DNA from: Candidatus Firestoneibacteriota bacterium
GTDB lineage: Bacteria; JACRDZ01
Direction: 5' to 3'
Assembly: GCA_016212735.1 (NCBI GenBank)
Contig: JACRDZ010000243.1
Coordinates: forward strand, 1 to 18,635
DNA length: 18,635 nucleotides
In this document: in pieces, positions 14,092 to 18,635 of the stretch
Layout: every line of letters starts with the position of its first letter
How positions within the stretch are numbered: the first letter of the stretch is position 1
Notes under the pieces: generated by a model
Told to the model about the DNA's origin: nothing
The model's database searches: none
What the model saw: the letters and a program-made list of their open reading frames with translations, nothing else
Position numbers and translations under genes: made by a program

Positions 14092-17000
14092 ATGAACTTA
14101 TTTTATACTTATAAATATATAATTATAAAAAAACCTTTATTATTTGATTTATTAAATTTTCTTTCTTCATTAGCAGTTCATTTATTACTATTTCTTATTT
14201 TTAATACTATCCCTAATATCACTGTTAAATCAGCCGATTGGAAACAAATTCACACAACCAAACAAAAATCTGGAGGTAAAAATTGGTCTGGAGGAATGGA
14301 AGTTATTAATATGGTACATTCTTCTGAAGTCAAAGTATTAGAAAGTAACCTTAAATCAAAAACTGGAACTAAATCTTTAAAAAAAGCAAAAATAATTGAT
14401 ATCAAAAAAAAGCATGCTTATAATTCAAAAATTACTATGATTAAAAAGCAAGAAACTCAACCAGAGTCACTTGTCCCTAAAAAAGAAACAATTGAAGAAA
14501 AGGCAGCAAAACAAAAATTTATTCCGCGTATCGGTGCTGAACGCGGTGCAAGGTCAATTACTGAAAAATCCCCTCTTTCTATGCCATTTAAGGAAAAAAC
14601 CGGTCAGCCCAGCAAAAAAGCAGGAGATGAAAAAGGTCCAATTGAAAAGATTGCGCAAAAAGCACCGATGAAACCAAAACCAGAAGAAAGAATAGAAGAA
14701 AAAAAGCTGGAAAAGAAATCACCTGAACCGCAAGAAAAAGTTCCGCCAAAAAAGATTGATTTGGAAAAGAAAGAGTTACCAAAACCCGTTATTGAAAAAC
14801 TTACAAAATTGACGGAACCTGCTAAGATTATGAAAAAAATGGTTTTTGACAGGGCTCCTGAAAAGAAAACATTTACACCTATTGCTCCTCCTCTGGAAAA
14901 AACAGAAGAAGAAAAGAAAGTAATAATCAAGGAAAAACCTTTAGAAAACATAGATAAAATAGAAGAAGCAAAAAAAGATATCACACCTCAAGAGAAGAAA
15001 ATTATTCCGCAGGGAAAAATGATAAAAGATGCATCGATAGAAGTAGCTAAAAAAACAATTGTTACTAAACCAGTTATTACTCGTGTAGCAGGGATGGAAC
15101 CTAAAAAAATTTCTATGGCTGAAAATAAAATGGTTGCAAGCGAAGAGTTAAAGGAAAAACCTGCAATTCCTCCTGACATAGAAAAAGAAATTAATAAAGT
15201 TGAAATGCAGGATAAACTAAAAATAGGGGATCCTCTTGGAACATTTGCGAAGGAAGTAAATGATGTAAAAGGAGTTGGTCCTCTTGTTTCTTTTGCGCCA
15301 AAAGGTGATAAAGAACTTACTAAAGCTTTAAGAACTACAGCAGAAAAGGAAAAACTTAAATTTGCTGATGAAAAAATAAATCTTCAAGCGCCAGATATTA
15401 GTAACCTGCAAGGCAAAGTAGAAAAATCTATTGTTGAAAGTACTCCGCTAAAACAGCGTTTAAACTTCGAACCTCTTGTAAAGCAAAAGTTCAAACAAAT
15501 GAATCTGGCTGAAGCACAGAAAGAACCTGAAGTTAAAGAAGAAAAATCAGAAAAACTGCAGGAAGAAATTAAAAATCTTGCTATGGAAAAAGATGAAAAA
15601 ATCGGGGAGAAAGATGACTTAAAAAAAATATTGGAAAAAGTAACTGAAGAAATTAAAAAAGAAGAAAAGGAAAAATTATATGATACAACAACTAATATTG
15701 AGGAAGAATTTGCTTTTGCAGTTGAAAAAGAAGAAATTAATAATGAAGCTAAGATAATCGGGAAAGAAAACATTGTAGCATCCGGAGATAGAGGAGAAGC
15801 CTTAAAAACCGTAAAAATAAGAACAATGCTTGACCGTAATCCAACATCTGTAACAAGAAGAACTCCTTTAACAAAGGTAAGCATGGGTGGAACAGTGCGG
15901 CCGATTCTTGGTAAAAATACTTCTCAGGAAGATATGAAAAAAATTGAAGAATATATAGAAAAGACAAAAAGAGAGGAATCAAAGCTGGGAAGTGAACAGG
16001 ATATGCTTTTTAATCCTATTATACAGAAAATTGATATAGAAGCTTTACTTTTTAAGGAAGAAAATGCTCCAACCGGAGCAGGTGGTATAAAGGAAGAAAC
16101 TGAAGATATTGTTTCTCCGGAAGATATTCAGGGGATGCAAATAAAAGAAGGGGCTAAATCTCTTGAAGGGCCAGAGGCAAAAGGGATGTTTAAAGAAAAA
16201 GGAACATTTTCTGAAATGAAGCAGGAAGGATCAGAATTAGAATTCGGAGGCAAAATAATAAAAGATAAGGATATCGGTAAATTTATATCCGGTGAAAAAA
16301 AACTGGGAGAGCTTGATCAGCGTTTTAAAGAGATTTCATCATTTGTTAAAGCAAAGAAGCTTTCAATGGGTAAACAGCATAAATCACCAACTATTATATC
16401 TGTAACACATAATGCTACACGTACATTAGGTAAAGGAGATGAAATGGTTGTAATGATGAAAGGTGATTCAGGAGAAACAGCTTATTTTGATATTGGACTA
16501 TATCGAACTGATATACCTATGAATGAGGTATCTCCTGGTGTATATAGGGGTATGTATAGAATCGTTGAAGGGGATAATATAATAAATGCACAGTTAGTTG
16601 GATATATTATAAATGTTGATAATGTCGGGACTTCACTGCCGGCACAAAATTCAATAACTATAGATACAAGTCCTGGAGTAACCATAGCAACTCCACCGAG
16701 AGATAGTGTTGTAGATAAAGCTATTCAAACAATAACAGGAGTATTAGATGATCAGGAAGTAAAAAATGTAGTTTTATCTCTTAATGGAAACATGCTTAAT
16801 ATACCTGTTGAAAATGGTTATTTTAATACTGATATAGAGCTTATAAAAGGCAAAAATATTATTGAAGTAATGGCAGTAAACTCAAAAGGAGATATAGGAC
16901 GTGATCGTATAGAAATTACATATGCCACATATAAAACTGGACCAAAAGTTACAATTACATTTCCTCAAGATGGAGATATTGTAAATGCAGCAGAAAGTCC

Positions 17001-17625
17001 TGTAGTGGAGATTCAAGGAAATGTAAGTGATTCAAATGTATCAAAAGCAAAATTAATAGCTAACGATTTTCCTATGAATATAAGTGTAATAAGCGGAATG
17101 TTTCAGCAGAAAGTTGTTTTGTTCTCTGAAATTAACAGTTTTGTTGTAGAAGCAATTGACAAAGAAGGAACTATTGGTATGAGTGAACCGATTAATGTTA
17201 AAGCGTCTGGATTGGGATATTATGATGCTATTATAAGTCTTACATGGGATTCCCCAAATGCAGATCTGGATTTAATATTGAAGAATTCAACAGGAAAATT
17301 TGTCTCTCATAAAGCTCCAAATTTTAAGCAGAATCCTAATGCCATAAATGGCGGAAACCTGGAACTGGATGATAAAGAGGGATACGGACCTGAAGTAATA
17401 ACTTTAAAACAAGCTGTTGCAGGATTATATTCCATTCATGTAAATTATTACGAATCAAATGGTGATAAAACTGTTAATGCATCGGTAAGTGTAACTCTCA
17501 GTGATCCAGAGGACCAATCAAAAAGTAAATCAAAAATATTTGGTCCAAAAATTTTAAAAGTTGGAGATGAATGGAAAGTAAGTTTTATAGGATTACCGGA
17601 AAAAGGATTTTATGCTGTAGAATAA
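14092..17625 (+). CDS. Giant TonB-like protein with Ig-like and DUF2135 domains
   Basis: 1177 residues. A single N-terminal membrane helix (about 18-41) contains S26-x3-H30, matching the Ser16/His20 motif of the TonB helix that ExbB/ExbD act on. Residues about 90-650 form a low-complexity Lys/Glu/Pro-rich stretch (EKKLEKKSPEPQEK-like runs), long enough to cross the periplasm. Then come beta-rich Ig-like modules at about 771-858, 862-944 (GVTIATPPRDSVV...GVLDD) and 950-1039, and a C-terminal domain at about 1044-1135 resembling DUF2135/YfaP: LTWDSPNADLDL (Asp1058, Asp1060), GGNLELDD and EGYGPEVITL. No TonB C-terminal domain is seen. In the exbB-exbD operon it is the likely force-transmitting partner, delivering to an unknown envelope target. 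Domain calls rest on motif reading. Long antisense frames over the spacer are shadows of its biased codons. Confidence 0.85.
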   Translation: MNLFYTYKYIIIKKPLLFDLLNFLSSLAVHLLLFLIFNTIPNITVKSADWKQIHTTKQKSGGKNWSGGMEVINMVHSSEVKVLESNLKSKTGTKSLKKAKIIDIKKKHAYNSKITMIKKQETQPESLVPKKETIEEKAAKQKFIPRIGAERGARSITEKSPLSMPFKEKTGQPSKKAGDEKGPIEKIAQKAPMKPKPEERIEEKKLEKKSPEPQEKVPPKKIDLEKKELPKPVIEKLTKLTEPAKIMKKMVFDRAPEKKTFTPIAPPLEKTEEEKKVIIKEKPLENIDKIEEAKKDITPQEKKIIPQGKMIKDASIEVAKKTIVTKPVITRVAGMEPKKISMAENKMVASEELKEKPAIPPDIEKEINKVEMQDKLKIGDPLGTFAKEVNDVKGVGPLVSFAPKGDKELTKALRTTAEKEKLKFADEKINLQAPDISNLQGKVEKSIVESTPLKQRLNFEPLVKQKFKQMNLAEAQKEPEVKEEKSEKLQEEIKNLAMEKDEKIGEKDDLKKILEKVTEEIKKEEKEKLYDTTTNIEEEFAFAVEKEEINNEAKIIGKENIVASGDRGEALKTVKIRTMLDRNPTSVTRRTPLTKVSMGGTVRPILGKNTSQEDMKKIEEYIEKTKREESKLGSEQDMLFNPIIQKIDIEALLFKEENAPTGAGGIKEETEDIVSPEDIQGMQIKEGAKSLEGPEAKGMFKEKGTFSEMKQEGSELEFGGKIIKDKDIGKFISGEKKLGELDQRFKEISSFVKAKKLSMGKQHKSPTIISVTHNATRTLGKGDEMVVMMKGDSGETAYFDIGLYRTDIPMNEVSPGVYRGMYRIVEGDNIINAQLVGYIINVDNVGTSLPAQNSITIDTSPGVTIATPPRDSVVDKAIQTITGVLDDQEVKNVVLSLNGNMLNIPVENGYFNTDIELIKGKNIIEVMAVNSKGDIGRDRIEITYATYKTGPKVTITFPQDGDIVNAAESPVVEIQGNVSDSNVSKAKLIANDFPMNISVISGMFQQKVVLFSEINSFVVEAIDKEGTIGMSEPINVKASGLGYYDAIISLTWDSPNADLDLILKNSTGKFVSHKAPNFKQNPNAINGGNLELDDKEGYGPEVITLKQAVAGLYSIHVNYYESNGDKTVNASVSVTLSDPEDQSKSKSKIFGPKILKVGDEWKVSFIGLPEKGFYAVE

Positions 17626-17747
17626 CGTTACTCAAGTTGACTGACTTTTTTGATAGAATTTATTAAAATTCGAAATCCGAATATCGAATTTCGTGCTTTG
17701 GATTTAGCATCTTTTACCATAAAAAGTCCGTCAACTTGAGTAACGTT
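17624..17747. mobile_element. 124-bp element with 27-bp terminal inverted repeats
   Basis: The arm at 17624-17650 (starts AACGTTACTCAAGTTGAC) is matched by the inverted arm at 17721-17747 with a single mismatch in 27 bp. The 70-bp interior holds its own dyad, AAATTCG with CGAATTT. There is no reading frame, so it looks like a non-autonomous MITE. The left arm begins inside the TAA stop codon of the giant TonB-like gene; the hairpin could also end that operon, since the arms terminate in CTTTTT and AAAAAG, but the fold is long for a standard terminator. Confidence 0.7.
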
Positions 17748-17800
17748 GAAAAAATTAGCAGTCAGTCCATCACTACTCACTACTCGCTTGTCATTGTAAT

Positions 17801-17900
17801 TGTTCTAGGGGACGTTTGTTCTAGTTCTAGTCTTTTGTTCTAGGGGACGTTGTTCTAGGGGACGCGTTGTTCTAGGGGACGTTGGTTGTTCTAGGGGACG
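17801..17900 (+). repeat. Five-copy array of TGTTCTAGGGGACG
   Basis: Exact 14-base copies lie at 17801-17814, 17836-17849, 17851-17864, 17868-17881 and 17887-17900, with gaps of 21, 1, 3 and 5 bases, plus a decayed copy at 17817-17830. The spacers are too short and uneven for CRISPR. The array ends 22 bp before the transposase promoter, so it probably marks the left end of that element; repeated ends could arise from repeated terminal insertion or slippage. The rest of 17748-17922 shows nothing I can identify. Confidence 0.85.
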
Positions 17901-17922
17901 TTGGTAACTAAGCAACTAAATA

Positions 17923-17950
17923 TTGACTTTAAATAATTAAAGAGTATAAT
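17923..17950 (+). promoter_or_regulatory. Promoter of the transposase gene (leaderless)
   Basis: TTGACT (17923-17928), a 16-bp spacer and TATAAT (17945-17950) match the consensus at 11 of 12 positions. The ATG at 17959 follows only 8 bases after the -10 box and no Shine-Dalgarno exists, so the transcript should start within a base or two of the start codon. Confidence 0.75.
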
Positions 17951-17958
17951 CCCGAATT

Positions 17959-18635
17959 ATGCCAAGAAAAAAAAGGATAGATTATCCTGGAACATTACAT
18001 CATATAATAGTCAGAGGAATTAATAAGGAAAAAATCTTCCGGGATGACCAAGACAAAAATGAATTCTTAAACCGATTGAAGCTTGGTCTGAGAAAAAGCA
18101 AATGTCAATGTATGGCATGGGTACTAATGTCAAATCATTTTCATTTACTCATTCGTACCGGAGAAAAACCTTTAACCAATTTAATGAGAAGCCTTCTTAC
18201 AAGTTATGCAATATATTTTAATAAAAAAAATAAGCGTTGTGGATATGTGTATCAGGGAAGATATAAAGATATTTTATGTGATGAAGAATCATATTTGTTA
18301 GAACTCATAAGATATATACATTTAAATCCAATAAGAGCTGGAATTATAAAGTCAATAGATGAATTAGAAAAATATAAGTGGAGCGGACATGGAGCAATAT
18401 TAGGTAATAATAAAAATGATTGGCAGGAAATAAATGAAATACTTCTTAGGTTTGGGAAAACAACCGGAATAGCTAAAAAAGGATATAATGAATTTGTAAG
18501 AGAAGGTCTTCCAATGGGAAAGCGTCGGGAATTCAGCGGAGGAGGAGTCATAAGAAGTTATGGTGGCTGGGAAAAAGTTAAGGAAATGAAAAAAGATAAA
18601 GTAAACTGGCGAGCTGATGACAGAATATTAGGAAA
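17959..18635 (+). CDS. REP-associated tyrosine transposase (Y1/HUH), 3' end outside window
   Basis: An open frame from ATG at 17959 to the window edge (225 residues, no stop). The IS200-like Y1 transposase domain (about 7-130) starts MPRKKRIDYPGTLHHIIVRG. It has the metal-binding HUH pair His60-Phe-His62 in SNHFHLLIR, the GYVYQGRYK motif, and the nucleophilic Tyr119 in RYIHLNPIRAG. A C-terminal region (about 185 on) has the GGGVIRSYGGWEKVK...ADDRILG motif of the larger bacterial members. These single-strand transposases nick and join DNA at hairpins flanked by short guide words, and RAYTs are tied to genomic REP palindromes. All active-site residues are present, so the visible part looks functional. 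The start is fixed by the promoter 8 bp ahead. The array at 17801-17900 probably belongs to its left end. Confidence 0.93.
   Translation, partial: MPRKKRIDYPGTLHHIIVRGINKEKIFRDDQDKNEFLNRLKLGLRKSKCQCMAWVLMSNHFHLLIRTGEKPLTNLMRSLLTSYAIYFNKKNKRCGYVYQGRYKDILCDEESYLLELIRYIHLNPIRAGIIKSIDELEKYKWSGHGAILGNNKNDWQEINEILLRFGKTTGIAKKGYNEFVREGLPMGKRREFSGGGVIRSYGGWEKVKEMKKDKVNWRADDRILG

Noticed and set aside
14604..14984. Antisense frame of 126 residues over the TonB-like gene, plus neighbours at 14588-14782, 14988-15179, 15384-15884 and 15749-15982
   Set aside because: They lie opposite the Lys/Glu-rich spacer, whose AAA/GAA codons read as Ser/Phe-rich open frames on the other strand. No ribosome site or recognisable family.
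17801..17900. CRISPR array
   Set aside because: Repeats are 14 bases with gaps of 1-21 bases, and no cas gene is present; this is a repeat array at a transposon end.
18252..18551. Minus-strand 99-residue frame
   Set aside because: It lies antisense to the transposase, whose catalytic motifs are intact on the plus strand.

Overview
The window is low-GC chromosomal DNA from a Gram-negative bacterium. An outer membrane is implied by a Wza-like export protein, a likely outer-membrane beta-barrel, lipoproteins and an ExbB/ExbD pair. Genetic code 11 fits: pyrE ends in TGA inside an ATGA overlap, and Trp is read from TGG. The mix of giant TPR and FN3 lipoproteins, a spermidine-synthase-like membrane fusion and many small palindromic repeats resembles uncultured candidate phyla such as Omnitrophota. 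That placement is inference; nothing here fixes the taxon. I saw no rRNA, tRNA or CRISPR array.

Left part (1-6724). Repeats at 1-240 precede a minus-strand TPR lipoprotein (325-2403). A plus-strand group follows: an FN3-repeat lipoprotein interrupted by an in-frame TGA (2751-3683 plus remnant 3684-4373), a beta-barrel-like protein (4614-5420) and a Wza-type SLBB polysaccharide export protein (5429-6724). The FN3 and barrel genes are each preceded by a paired REP hairpin element.

Middle part (6730-12921). On the minus strand, a stand-alone sigma-54 activator has its own consensus promoter that should give a leaderless mRNA. Upstream of it lies a 933-residue membrane protein with a spermidine-synthase-like domain, translationally coupled to pyrE by ATGA. 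That membrane-protein gene carries a 167-bp palindromic element inserted in frame, which supplies about 56 residues. purH diverges from pyrE.

Right part (12941-18635). Directly behind purH comes an exbB-exbD-like motor pair. It is followed by an 1177-residue protein that starts with a TonB-like membrane anchor (SxxxH motif), continues as a long Lys/Glu/Pro-rich spacer and ends in Ig-like domains plus a DUF2135/YfaP-like domain where a TonB C-terminal domain would be expected. This is the best candidate for an undescribed system. Beyond it are a 124-bp terminal-inverted-repeat element, five copies of TGTTCTAGGGGACG, and the start of a REP-associated tyrosine transposase gene (HUH/Y1 family) that runs off the window. 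The REP pairs on the left carry the GTAG foot expected of transposase-linked REP elements.
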